Part shown: positions 8,156-15,446 of the stretch, one piece after another
Layout of the letters: every line of letters starts with the position of its first letter
Position numbering within the stretch: the stretch's first letter is position 1
Source: JAZQLP01 sp045629205
GTDB lineage: Bacteria > Bacillota > Clostridia > Oscillospirales > UBA644
DNA length: 15,500 nucleotides
NCBI GenBank assembly: GCA_045629205.1
Contig: JAZQQT010000039.1
Coordinates: 1-15,500, forward strand
Reading direction: 5' to 3'
Program-made: the position numbers and the translations under genes
Notes under the pieces: model-generated
What the model was told of the DNA's origin: nothing
The model's input: the letters and a program-made list of their open reading frames with translations, nothing else
The model's database searches: none

Positions 8156-8618
8156 CGTCATCCTCATACTCAATATATTCGGTAACGTGCGCCCTGAAAA
8201 GAATACCGTTAAGATGATCTATTTCGTGGCAAAGACAAACTGCTGTTGTTCCGGTCCGGGTAACGGTTATTTCTTCACCGTTTTCGTTAAGAGCTTTTAC
8301 CGTAACTTCTGCCGGTCTTTTGGTCTTTCCCCAGACTTTGGGAAGAGAAAGACATCCCTCGGTAAATTCCTGCTCGCCGCTTGAAGCGATAATCTCGGGA
8401 TTAATAAGGGTCATTATGCTTTCATCATCGTCCTGAACAATACAAAGACGGCGGTTGATTCCGACCTGAGGAGCAGCCAAACCGAGACCGTTTGCCTTTG
8501 CAAGTGTATCTTTCATATCCCCGATTAAGGTTTTGATTTTTTTATCGATTATCTCTATAGGACGACATACTCTTGAGAGAGCAGGATCGCCTTCGGTAAC
8601 TATTTTGCGAAGTGCCAT
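8148..8618 (-). CDS. def: Peptide deformylase
   Basis: Removes the formyl group from nascent protein N-termini; the functional partner of the overlapping fmt. All three deformylase motifs are present: GLGLAAPQ (44-51), EGCLS with metal ligand Cys89, and HEIDH with His131, Glu132 and His135. At 156 residues it is a short, type I-like enzyme. The C-terminus ends in an acidic run (EYEDDDD) forced in part by the overlap with the fmt start. It lies 25 bases after priA with no hairpin in the gap. Confidence 0.97.
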   Translation of the reverse strand: MALRKIVTEGDPALSRVCRPIEIIDKKIKTLIGDMKDTLAKANGLGLAAPQVGINRRLCIVQDDDESIMTLINPEIIASSGEQEFTEGCLSLPKVWGKTKRPAEVTVKALNENGEEITVTRTGTTAVCLCHEIDHLNGILFRAHVTEYIEYEDDDD

Positions 8619-8643
8619 ATCTAATCCTTTGCTGAAATATTTA

Positions 8644-10881
8644 TTATAAAATAGTCTGTGGATTCATATCCGCAGTAATCTGAACATTTTTATATTTTGA
8701 ATCCTTGAGTATTGCCGTATAAACGGTATCGAGCAAACGTCTTGTTTTTGCCCTGTCACGACATTTGATAATCGTTCTGACACGCGTTCGTCCGTCAACC
8801 ATCGGAACCGCAGTAACAGTTGGCTTGATGGCCGTAATCGGCACGTCATCAAAATCCGGTGTTTCGGTAAGCCGGCGCAGACAGTCTATGAATGAATATG
8901 CCGCGTCCGTTGCTGCAGATTCACTCTCCGCGACGAAAACCATCTGACATAAATCGGAATACGGAGGATATAAAAGTGCTTTACGAAGAGCTATCTGATT
9001 TGAATAAAAACCTTCGTAATCCTGATTATATGCAAACTTAAGAACCTCGTGTGAAGGAGAAAATGTCTGAACGATCGCCCTTCCCGTTTTTCCGCTTCGT
9101 CCCGCTCTTCCCGTTACCTGAGTGAGAATAGAAAAGGTTTTTTCGTAGGCACGGAAATCAGACGAATACAGAAGAGAATCGGCATTCAATACTCCGACAA
9201 GAGTAACATTGGGAAAGTCCAACCCTTTTGTTATCATCTGTGTGCCGAGAAGTATGTCATATTCACCGTTTCCGAATGCTTTGAGAATCCGCTCGCGGTT
9301 CGGTTTTGCGCTGACGCTGTCGGCATCCATCCTGGCAATACGGACATTCGGAAAAAGCATGGATATCTGTTCCTCGGCTTTTTGGGTGCCGGCTCCGGAA
9401 TAACGAAGTAACGCTCCGCAATCGGGACAAACAGTCGTTGTGTTTTCTGAATAATTGCAATAATGACAATGAAGCTTTTTATCCGATTTATGGTATGATA
9501 ACGGAATACCGCAGTATGGACATTTACGAACGGCAGAACAGCCGAGACACTGAACAAATCCCGCATATCCCCGTCTGTTGATAAAAAGAATCGTTTGTTC
9601 TTTATTTTTAAGGTTTTCTTCTATTTCGGCCGCAAGATGTCTGCTGATGAGATTTTTGTTGCCTGCCGCAACTTCGTTGCGAAGATCCACGGTAACAACT
9701 TTCGGCAACGGTTGTTTGTTGTATCTTTGCTCAAGACGGCTGAAACCGATAATCCCCTCGATGCCGCGAAAATAATTTTCAAACGACGGAGTTGCGGAAG
9801 CGAGAAGCAAAAGCCCGTTTTGTTTGTGCATTCTGTAAAGAGCGACATCTTTTGCATTGTATTTCGGTGTCATTTCGGACTTATACGTATGTTCCTGCTC
9901 CTCGTCGATAATAATCAATCCGAGATTTTGCATCGGTGCAAAAACCGCTGACCTTGTGCCGACAAGAATTCTTGCTTCGCCATCTGCTATTCTTTGCCAT
10001 TCGTCCTTTTTTTCGCCTTTTGAAAGTCCACTGTGAAGAACCGCAAGCTTTTCTCCGTAACGACCGTATAAACGCCTGACAATCTGAAATGTAAGAGATA
10101 TCTCCGGAAGAAGAAGCATACAGCTTTTTCCGGCGGCGAGAACATCGTCTATCAACGCCATAAAGACATGGGTTTTTCCGCTTCCGGTAACACCGTAAAG
10201 CAAATGAGCATTACCCGAATTGATATTTGCGCTGATTTCGAGATAGGCTTTACGCTGCTCCTCATTAAGTATGTTCCGTTCATTCGGAGCATATTCCAAA
10301 GCCGTTGACGAAAGCGGATTACGGCGTTTTTGTTTCATTGTAACGCCGATAACGTTTTTTGTTTCGAGCGTTTTTAAAGTTGACCGACTGACACCTTTTA
10401 ACAGAATTTCGTCAGCTGACATTTCGGTTTCGGAAAGCAAATTAAGGACATAAAACTGCTTTTCACAGTTTTTCTTTACCGACCCGTTTTGAAGAAACAG
10501 CGTCTTACAATACTCTTTATCGTTCAGAAAATAGTATTTTTCGTATAACGGCGCCGGTTTTTCTTCAAGATTTACCGGGATAAGCAAACGAAACGCATCC
10601 ATATAAGTGCAGAAATAACGTGATTTGATAAACTTTATCAAACCTACGCCCTCTCTGCCTACGGAAAATGAATCTCCGTGAAGAACCGATTTGAGTCCGT
10701 CGGTATTTTCCTGTTTTATATCAAGGACAATGCCGTGTGTTGATACGTCTCTGCGTCCGAACGGAACGCTTACGGCGTCTCCGACACAAATTGATTCAAG
10801 ACCATCCGGAATTTTATAGCGGTATTCACCGTCGATTTCGTAAACCGTATCTACGGCGACATATGCGCAATAATCCGGCAT
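8644..10881 (-). CDS. priA: Primosomal replication restart helicase PriA
   Basis: A 745-residue superfamily 2 helicase that reloads the replisome at stalled forks. An N-terminal DNA-binding region (about 1-110) is followed by Walker A GVTGSGKT (230-237), the Walker B segment IIIDEEQEHTYK (the usual DEEH box reads DEEQE) and LLLASATPS. A zinc-binding insert has four CxxC pairs (CLGC, CPYC, CHYC, CPDC). The helicase C-terminal motifs are GTQMITKGLDFP and QVTGRAGRSGKTGRAIVQT. Length is normal. Its ATG overlaps the rpoZ TGA by one base (TGATG). In Bacillus coaBC lies between rpoZ and priA; here the overlap leaves no room. Confidence 0.97.
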   Translation of the reverse strand: MPDYCAYVAVDTVYEIDGEYRYKIPDGLESICVGDAVSVPFGRRDVSTHGIVLDIKQENTDGLKSVLHGDSFSVGREGVGLIKFIKSRYFCTYMDAFRLLIPVNLEEKPAPLYEKYYFLNDKEYCKTLFLQNGSVKKNCEKQFYVLNLLSETEMSADEILLKGVSRSTLKTLETKNVIGVTMKQKRRNPLSSTALEYAPNERNILNEEQRKAYLEISANINSGNAHLLYGVTGSGKTHVFMALIDDVLAAGKSCMLLLPEISLTFQIVRRLYGRYGEKLAVLHSGLSKGEKKDEWQRIADGEARILVGTRSAVFAPMQNLGLIIIDEEQEHTYKSEMTPKYNAKDVALYRMHKQNGLLLLASATPSFENYFRGIEGIIGFSRLEQRYNKQPLPKVVTVDLRNEVAAGNKNLISRHLAAEIEENLKNKEQTILFINRRGYAGFVQCLGCSAVRKCPYCGIPLSYHKSDKKLHCHYCNYSENTTTVCPDCGALLRYSGAGTQKAEEQISMLFPNVRIARMDADSVSAKPNRERILKAFGNGEYDILLGTQMITKGLDFPNVTLVGVLNADSLLYSSDFRAYEKTFSILTQVTGRAGRSGKTGRAIVQTFSPSHEVLKFAYNQDYEGFYSNQIALRKALLYPPYSDLCQMVFVAESESAATDAAYSFIDCLRRLTETPDFDDVPITAIKPTVTAVPMVDGRTRVRTIIKCRDRAKTRRLLDTVYTAILKDSKYKNVQITADMNPQTIL

Positions 10882-11159
10882 CAGTTGGATCCGTCATCTC
10901 CGGCAAAGGAGATCGGAGCTGTAAATTTATAATCAAGATCCACCATTGCGGTTTTAACGGATTTAAGTTCTCTGTAATCCATCTGACCCTTTGATAAGCA
11001 GTCGATTGCAAGGCTGACAGGCTTTTCGGTGAGAGTTTCGCCCGCATCATCGGCCTTGTCTGAAATAATTCTTGCTTTTTTCGCAATGGCAAGAGTAAGT
11101 GAATATCTGCATTTTCCTTCTCCTCTTATAAGGGAGAAAACATCCGGATAAAGCATCAT
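10881..11159 (-). CDS. rpoZ: DNA-directed RNA polymerase omega subunit
   Basis: A 92-residue omega-family protein. The N-terminal half (MMLYPDVFSLIRGEGKCRYSLTLAIAKKARIISD) matches the omega core, where the RYSLTLAIAKKAR helix packs against the beta-prime C-terminus. The C-terminal part is divergent, as usual. Two consecutive ATGs begin the gene; the first (11159) is the better placed relative to GGAG some eleven bases upstream. Position between gmk and the following operon gene is the standard Firmicutes location and supports the call. Confidence 0.92.
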   Translation of the reverse strand: MMLYPDVFSLIRGEGKCRYSLTLAIAKKARIISDKADDAGETLTEKPVSLAIDCLSKGQMDYRELKSVKTAMVDLDYKFTAPISFAGDDGSN

Positions 11160-11182
11160 AATTGATATGTCTCCATTTTAAA

Positions 11183-11755
11183 TTATTTATTAAAATATAA
11201 GCGGAAAACCGCTTCGGTATCATTTACTGCGTCTTCAAGCTTATCGTTTACGATAACGTAATCGTATTCTCCGACTGCCTGAAGTTCCTTTTTTGCGGTA
11301 TCGAGACGTTTGACAATGTTTGCTTCGGTTTCGGTACCTCTGCCGCGGATTCTCTTCTCGAGTATTTCCTCAGACGGCGGCGCTATGAATATTTTAACGG
11401 CATCCGGATATACACCGATAACCTGCCTCATTCCGTTCGGATCTATTTCAAGAATACATGAACGGCCGCTATGCATTGCCTCCTCAAGCGGAGCTTTTGG
11501 TGTACCGTACATATCTCCGGTTGAGAGAATATTGTATTCGACAAGTCCGTTGTTATTCAGTAATTCGGTAAACCGTTCACGGGTAACGAAATGATAATGA
11601 ATGCCGTCGATTTCTCCTTCGCGCGGAGCTCTTGTTGTTGCGGAAACCGAAAAATACAAATTCTCATCGACAAAAATTCTGAAGATTTCGCCGAGAATCG
11701 TTCCTTTACCGGATCCCGAAGGACCCGACACGATAAAAAGATTGCCTTTATTCAA
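11183..11755 (-). CDS. gmk: Guanylate kinase
   Basis: Phosphorylates GMP to GDP. The P-loop is GPSGSGKGT (residues 11-19 from the chosen start), followed by SVSATTRAPREGEIDGIHYHFV, the GMP-binding region, then GLVEYNILSTGDMYGTP and the lid segment RIRGRGTETEANIVKRLD. I place the start at TTG 11755, giving MNKGNLFIVSGPSG and 190 residues, with AAGGAG nine bases upstream and an eight-base overlap with the remA stop. The frame is also open from GTG 11785, but that codon lacks a ribosome site and would make a longer, non-conserved lysine-rich N-terminus. Confidence 0.95.
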   Translation of the reverse strand: MNKGNLFIVSGPSGSGKGTILGEIFRIFVDENLYFSVSATTRAPREGEIDGIHYHFVTRERFTELLNNNGLVEYNILSTGDMYGTPKAPLEEAMHSGRSCILEIDPNGMRQVIGVYPDAVKIFIAPPSEEILEKRIRGRGTETEANIVKRLDTAKKELQAVGEYDYVIVNDKLEDAVNDTEAVFRLYFNK

Positions 11756-12014
11756 TTTCCGGATCTCCTTCTTTATCGCTTTCACCGTTCATACGGGAAG
11801 CTACGGTTTCAGGCTGCAAACCGCTGAGAATAACGTGCTCACTGTCGGTTACTATGACGGCACGGGTTCTTCTGCCGAACGTAGCGTCTATAAGCATTCC
11901 GTCTTCACGCGCGTCCTGAATGATTCTTTTTACAGGCGAGGATTCCGGACTGACGACTGCGATAACTCTTTCTGCGGATACCATATTTCCGAAACCGATA
12001 TTTATTAGCTTCAT
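11748..12014 (-). CDS. remA: RemA-family DNA-binding regulator (DUF370)
   Basis: An 88-residue protein that is a close match to RemA: MKLINIGFGNMVSAERVIAV at the start, then SPESSPVKRIIQDARE, GMLIDATFGRRTRAVIVTDSEHVILSGLQPETVASR. In Bacillus subtilis RemA activates biofilm-matrix and osmoprotection operons. In clostridia it is conserved next to gmk, often without a known target set. The C-terminal tail (GESDKEGDPEIE) overlaps the gmk ribosome site and start. GGAG lies upstream of the ATG in the 12-base gap after yicC. Confidence 0.95.
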   Translation of the reverse strand: MKLINIGFGNMVSAERVIAVVSPESSPVKRIIQDAREDGMLIDATFGRRTRAVIVTDSEHVILSGLQPETVASRMNGESDKEGDPEIE

Positions 12015-12026
12015 ATATATCTCCGA

Positions 12027-12926
12027 TTATTCTATATTTTGAATCTGTTCACGGATCTTTTCAATAAGCGCCTTTATTGCGATAGCATCGTTGGTAATTT
12101 CGAGATCTCCTATTTTGGAAGTAACCGTATTGATTTCACGGTTCATTTCCTGAATGATAAAATCGGTCATTTTACCGGACGGTGCCGCATTTGCCCCGGA
12201 TTTCAGTCCTGCCTCGAAAATACCCTTGAGCTTTTCTATATGAGAACCGAGACGGACAAGCTCTTCATCGATCGCCATACGGTCTGCCATGATAGCTATT
12301 TCCGTAAGCATTCTCTGAGGATCAACGGAAACATCACCCATAAGCTGAGCCGTTCTCGTTTTGAGTTTTTCTATATATTCCGGAATCAGAATTTCGGCCT
12401 TTGCCGCGATTCTGTCTTTTATTGAAACAATTTCACTGCATTTGGCGACTATATCGTTGACTAAATAATTACCTTCTTTTTCCCGCTGTCCGATAAAGAC
12501 AGAAAGCGCCTCCGAAACGACAGGCATAATTTTATCGGAAACCGCGTTCATATCCGGATCTTCCTGCACAGAGGTAAGCACATCGGGAAGACGCATGATC
12601 GAAGAAACTGCGATATCGTTGCGCAGACCGTATTTCTCTTCAGCGTATTTGAATGTTTCGAGATACTGCTCAAGCAGTTTTTCGTTAAGGACAAGGCGCC
12701 CGGGCTCTCCTTCCGTTTCGATGACGGTAATAGAGACCTCAACCTTACCTCTTATTATCTGTTCTTTCAGCAGACCGCGAACGGACTCCTCAAGTTGTAA
12801 ATAAGCACGCGGCATTCTGACGTTAAGCTCGCAATACCTGTTATTTACGGATTTAATTTCAACGGTTATATCGGTTCCGTCGATGACTTTACGAGCTCTG
12901 CCGTAACCTGTCATACTCCGAATCAT
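12027..12926 (-). CDS. yicC: YicC/YloC-family endoribonuclease
   Basis: A 299-residue YicC-family protein, first gene of the long minus-strand operon. It has the diagnostic N-terminus (MIRSMTGYGRA), the SVNNRYCELNVRMPR segment, and the C-terminal DUF1732 region with DFIIQEMNREINTVTSKIGD ending EKIREQIQNIE. Family members are endoribonucleases; E. coli YicC affects small-RNA turnover. The Bacillus name is YloC. The ATG has a strong GGAGGT upstream, directly next to a small hairpin in the leader. Full length, with no missing parts. Confidence 0.95.
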   Translation of the reverse strand: MIRSMTGYGRARKVIDGTDITVEIKSVNNRYCELNVRMPRAYLQLEESVRGLLKEQIIRGKVEVSITVIETEGEPGRLVLNEKLLEQYLETFKYAEEKYGLRNDIAVSSIMRLPDVLTSVQEDPDMNAVSDKIMPVVSEALSVFIGQREKEGNYLVNDIVAKCSEIVSIKDRIAAKAEILIPEYIEKLKTRTAQLMGDVSVDPQRMLTEIAIMADRMAIDEELVRLGSHIEKLKGIFEAGLKSGANAAPSGKMTDFIIQEMNREINTVTSKIGDLEITNDAIAIKALIEKIREQIQNIE

Positions 12927-12940
12927 TTAGACCTCCGGTA

Positions 12941-12957
12941 TGCCGAAAAAATCGGCA
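12941..12957 (-). promoter_or_regulatory. Small hairpin in the yicC leader beside the ribosome site
   Basis: TGCCGA (12941-12946) and TCGGCA (12952-12957) pair around a five-base loop, a few bases upstream of the GGAGGT ribosome site on the minus-strand transcript. It could protect or modulate the operon's mRNA 5' end. It is too short and lacks a following U tract at the right place to be a clear terminator. Confidence 0.35.
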
Positions 12958-12987
12958 AAAGACGAATTTCAGCCATTTAGCTAATAT

Positions 12988-13016
12988 ATTATATACTTAA
13001 TATATAAGGATGTCAA
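12988..13016 (-). promoter_or_regulatory. Sigma-A promoter of the yicC-rsgA operon
   Basis: On the minus strand, an exact TTGACA (13016-13011) and an exact TATAAT (12993-12988) are separated by 17 bases. Transcription would start near 12981, about 55 bases before the yicC ATG. No other strong promoter was noticed in the downstream gaps, which are 25 bases or less, so this may drive all ten genes. Confidence 0.85.
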
Positions 13017-13088
13017 CCCCGCATTAGCGCACGAATGTGTTACATTTCTTCGAAAGAGCGGAAAAAATACAATTTCACAAAAAAGTCA

Positions 13089-13117
13089 TTGACAAGATAA
13101 AAATACAGTGATATAAT
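13089..13117 (+). promoter_or_regulatory. Sigma-A promoter of the tRNA-Leu gene
   Basis: An exact TTGACA (13089-13094) and an exact TATAAT (13112-13117) with a 17-base spacer. It is divergent from the yicC promoter, with 72 bases between the two -35 boxes. The tRNA begins about 30 bases after the predicted start site. Confidence 0.88.
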
Positions 13118-13154
13118 CTACACGCTAATCAGCAGAAGTATGCCGATTGCATTT

Positions 13155-13238
13155 GCAAGGGTGGCGGAACAGGCAGACGCGCACGTTTGAGGGGCGTGTG
13201 GTATTACCGTGAGGGTTCAAGTCCCTTTCCTTGCACCA
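13155..13238 (+). tRNA. tRNA-Leu (anticodon GAG)
   Basis: An 84-base class II tRNA. The acceptor stem is GCAAGGG with TCCTTGC, followed by discriminator A and an encoded CCA (13236-13238). The D-arm region is GGCGGAACAGGCAGACGC. The anticodon stem CACGT/GCGTG carries the loop TTGAGGG, anticodon GAG at 13189-13191, reading CUC and CUU. A variable arm follows, then the T arm GAGGG-TTCAAGT-CCCTT. The long variable arm and GAG anticodon both identify leucine. It has its own promoter and terminator. Confidence 0.96.
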
Positions 13239-13263
13239 AAAGGTCGGCTGTTGCCGACCTTTT
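13238..13263 (+). terminator. Intrinsic terminator of the tRNA-Leu gene
   Basis: Arms AAAAGGTCGGC and GCCGACCTTTT pair around the loop TGTT. The GC core is 13242-13248 with 13253-13259, followed by TTTTATTT. It begins at the last base of the CCA end. Confidence 0.9.
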
Positions 13264-13406
13264 ATTTCTTCCGAGCGACAAGTAATTTCTTTTCGCAAGG
13301 ACATCTGAAATACTGTTTTTCTTACATCGAGGTTTTCCGGGATGGAAGCAATACGGGCAATAGTTAAATCCGAATCTTCCGTACCGATTTCAGGTACGGA
13401 TTTTTT
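13264..13406 (+). promoter_or_regulatory. Leader with attenuator-like terminator before the TM1266-like gene
   Basis: This gene-free stretch holds a stem (13281-13289 with 13307-13314, one bulged A). It also holds a segment AAATCCG (13366-13372) that is complementary to CGGATTT (13397-13403), the right arm and U tract of the terminator at 13378-13406. That allows two alternative pairings, as in transcription attenuators. I do not recognise a known riboswitch or T-box core. No strong promoter is visible here; the best -10 is only a weak AATACT with a TG extension at 13306-13314, so transcription may partly come from the tRNA promoter. Confidence 0.35.
13378..13406 (+). terminator. Intrinsic terminator directly upstream of the TM1266-like gene
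   Basis: A perfect eight-base-pair stem (TCCGTACC with GGTACGGA), a seven-base loop and six Ts (13401-13406). It ends only three bases before the GGAGG ribosome site of the next gene, so it acts on the leader of that gene rather than at the end of an upstream gene. Confidence 0.8.
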
Positions 13407-13418
13407 ATGGAGGCAAAA

Positions 13419-13679
13419 ATGATCGATAACAATTCCGAAAACAGGATATCGGTTCTCAGCATCATAGTCGAAAATACGGAAGCAACCGCAAAAATAAACG
13501 AGCTCCTGCATACCTTTGGCAGTTACATCGTAGGCAGACTCGGCATTCCGTATAAAGAAAAAAACATTTCGGTTATCTGTATCATCATGGATGCTCCTCC
13601 GTCGACTGTAAATGCTCTTTCGGGGAAAATCGGCAGGATAAACGGTGTTTCGGCAAAAACCGTAACATCTAAATTGTAG
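13419..13679 (+). CDS. TM1266-family (iron-only hydrogenase system) regulator-like protein
   Basis: An 86-residue protein resembling the TM1266 family: NRISVLSIIVENTEATAKINELLHTFGSYIVGRLGIPYKEKNISVICIIMDAPPSTVNALSGKIGRINGVSAKTV covers nearly its whole length. The fold is ACT/NikR-C-terminal-like (alternating strands and helices), a small-ligand or metal sensing module. The family is annotated as a putative regulator because members lie with [FeFe]-hydrogenase maturation genes such as hydE and hydG; none of those is visible here. No DNA-binding domain is seen, so action on transcription is not shown. The start is ATG 13419 with GGAGG five bases upstream; an in-frame ATG at 13407 overlaps that ribosome site and is rejected. 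It is followed at 26 bases by the ABC importer genes. Confidence 0.8.
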   Translation: MIDNNSENRISVLSIIVENTEATAKINELLHTFGSYIVGRLGIPYKEKNISVICIIMDAPPSTVNALSGKIGRINGVSAKTVTSKL

Positions 13680-13705
13680 ATTTTATCTACGGAAAGAGGA
13701 AAAAA

Positions 13706-14665
13706 ATGAAAAAAATTCTCTCCATAATACTGTTTACGGCAGTATTATTCTGTCTCACTGTCGGCTGCAGTAATAAGGAAAAAGAATCCTCATCCCCGAT
13801 CAGGATCGCGGGAATGAAAGGACCGACTTCAATCGGACTTGTCAAAATAATGGACGACAATGACGGTGAATACGAATTTTCGATTCACGGTTCTGCCGAC
13901 GAAATCACGCCCAAGCTTATTCAGGGAGAACTTGATATGGCGGCGGTTCCGGCAAATCTCGCCTCCGTTTTGTATAACAAAACAGAAGGGCAGATAAGAG
14001 TTCTGGCGGTAAACACCCTCGGCGTTGTTTACATCGTGTCAAAAGGAACAGAAATCAATTCTCTTGACGACCTGAAGGGAAAAACTGTCTACGCAACGGG
14101 AAAAGGTTCAACACCGGAATACGGACTGAGATACATTTTATCGGAAAACGGTATAGACGCCGATAAAGACATCTCAATAGAATGGAAAACAGAACCGACC
14201 GAAATCGTTGCAATATTGCAAAACTCAGACAGCGGAATCGCAATGCTGCCGCAGCCTTATGTTACCGTTGCGCAAAACAGTGTTGAAGGACTGGATATAG
14301 CCATTAATCTTAATGAAGAATGGAAAAAAGCCGACGGTAATACACTGTTCATTACCGGGGTTCTCGTTGCAAGAAAAGACTTTACGGAAAATAATAAAAA
14401 CAAAGTAAACGATTTTTTAAATAAATACAGAGACTCGATAAAATATGTTAACGAAGATGTAAGCGGTGCTGCTCTTCTTGTTGAAAAATACGGGATTTTT
14501 GCCGCTTCGGTCGCGAAAAAAGCAATTCCCTACTGTAATATTGACTTTATTTCCGGAGCGGAAATGAAAGTTTCTCTTTCCGGATACCTTAATACGCTTT
14601 TCAACTATAATAAAGCTTCAGTAGGCGGTGTCTTACCTGCCGATGATTTCTATTATGAGAGTTAA
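13706..14665 (+). CDS. ABC transporter substrate-binding lipoprotein (NitT/TauT-like)
   Basis: A 319-residue extracytoplasmic solute-binding protein. The N-terminus is a lipoprotein signal (basic MKK, hydrophobic stretch, LTVGC with lipid-modified Cys21). The mature part has the SsuA/TauA/THI5-like layout: an early IRIAGMKGPTSIGLVKI strand-helix, then DEITPKLIQGELDMAAVPANLASVLYNKT, VYIVSKGTEINSLDDLKGKTVYATGKGSTPEYGLRYIL and a C-terminal domain. Such proteins deliver sulfonates, nitrate, pyrimidine precursors, riboflavin and other small molecules; the substrate here is unknown. GAGGA lies just upstream of the ATG. It is co-directional with the sensor-like gene before it and overlaps the permease gene after it. 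Confidence 0.88.
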   Translation: MKKILSIILFTAVLFCLTVGCSNKEKESSSPIRIAGMKGPTSIGLVKIMDDNDGEYEFSIHGSADEITPKLIQGELDMAAVPANLASVLYNKTEGQIRVLAVNTLGVVYIVSKGTEINSLDDLKGKTVYATGKGSTPEYGLRYILSENGIDADKDISIEWKTEPTEIVAILQNSDSGIAMLPQPYVTVAQNSVEGLDIAINLNEEWKKADGNTLFITGVLVARKDFTENNKNKVNDFLNKYRDSIKYVNEDVSGAALLVEKYGIFAASVAKKAIPYCNIDFISGAEMKVSLSGYLNTLFNYNKASVGGVLPADDFYYES

Positions 14666-15446
14666 AAAAAATATCATCACAAAAGAAAAGCTTCAAACTG
14701 TCGGGGCGATAATAATTGTCCTGACTGTGTGGTATGTTCTCTCGATTATCGTAAAATCAAAAATACTGCTCCCGTCACCGGTTGACGTTCTGAAAAGATT
14801 TTTTATTCTGCTTATGAAAAAAGAATTCTGGAGCACGATCTCTTTTTCTTTTCTGCGAATATCAATCGGATTTTTTTCCGGATTTATTCTCGGGACCGTT
14901 TTTGCCATAGCAGCAAAGCGTTTCAGATTATTCGAGATATTTCTGCGACCGTTTGTCACAACGATAAAAACCGTTCCCGTAGCTTCCTTTATCGTATTGT
15001 GTCTGGTCTGGCTGACATCATCAAAATTATCTGCCTTTATCTCTTTTCTGATGGTTTTTCCCGTCATTTATTCCAACATTCTCGAAGGTCTGAAAAATAC
15101 GGATAAACTTCTAATAGAGGCCGCACATATCTACGATATGCATTTCGGACAAATATTCAAATACATTTATCTGCCGGCACTGAGACCGCATATAGTTTCG
15201 GCATGCAGTATAGCACTCGGTCTCTCATGGAAAGCAGGCATAGCCGCAGAAATAATCGGTATTCCCGAAGGTTCTGTCGGAGAAATGTTCTATAACGCCA
15301 AAATTTATCTTGATTCCACAGATTTGCTCGCATGGACACTTACTGTCGTAATTGTAAGTGTGCTTTTTGAAAAAATAATACTGTATTTAATCAGCCTTTT
15401 TTACAAAAAACTCTTTGCAACGGAAAACAGAGAGGAACTGCAATGA
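14655..15446 (+). CDS. ABC transporter permease (NitT/TauT-like, BPD family)
   Basis: A 263-residue inner-membrane permease with about six hydrophobic segments: TVGAIIIVLTVWYVLSIIV, SFLRISIGFFSGFILGTVFA, a segment around VPVASFIVLCLVWL, another around FISFLMVFPVIYSNIL, one around SACSIALGLSWKAGIAAEII, and TLTVVIVSVLFEKIILYLI. The EAA loop that contacts the ATPase is EAAHIYDMHFGQIFKYIYLPAL. The start is uncertain: ATG 14655 overlaps the lipoprotein gene by 11 bases and gives a basic N-terminus (MRVKK), while GTG 14628 and ATG 14643 are in frame further up. None has a good ribosome site, so translation is probably coupled to the preceding gene. The TGA overlaps the ATPase start. Confidence 0.9.
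   Translation: MRVKKNIITKEKLQTVGAIIIVLTVWYVLSIIVKSKILLPSPVDVLKRFFILLMKKEFWSTISFSFLRISIGFFSGFILGTVFAIAAKRFRLFEIFLRPFVTTIKTVPVASFIVLCLVWLTSSKLSAFISFLMVFPVIYSNILEGLKNTDKLLIEAAHIYDMHFGQIFKYIYLPALRPHIVSACSIALGLSWKAGIAAEIIGIPEGSVGEMFYNAKIYLDSTDLLAWTLTVVIVSVLFEKIILYLISLFYKKLFATENREELQ

Noticed and set aside
11183..11785. GTG at 11785 as the gmk start
   Set aside because: No ribosome site precedes it and the extra ten residues are not typical of guanylate kinases; TTG 11755 fits better.
13264..13406. Known riboswitch or T-box in the leader
   Set aside because: I looked for TPP, SAM, fluoride, glycine and T-box hallmark sequences and found none. Only the terminator and a possible antiterminator segment can be supported.
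13407..13679. ATG at 13407 as start of the TM1266-like gene
   Set aside because: It overlaps the ribosome site GGAGG and abuts the terminator U tract, so the in-frame ATG at 13419 is the credible start.
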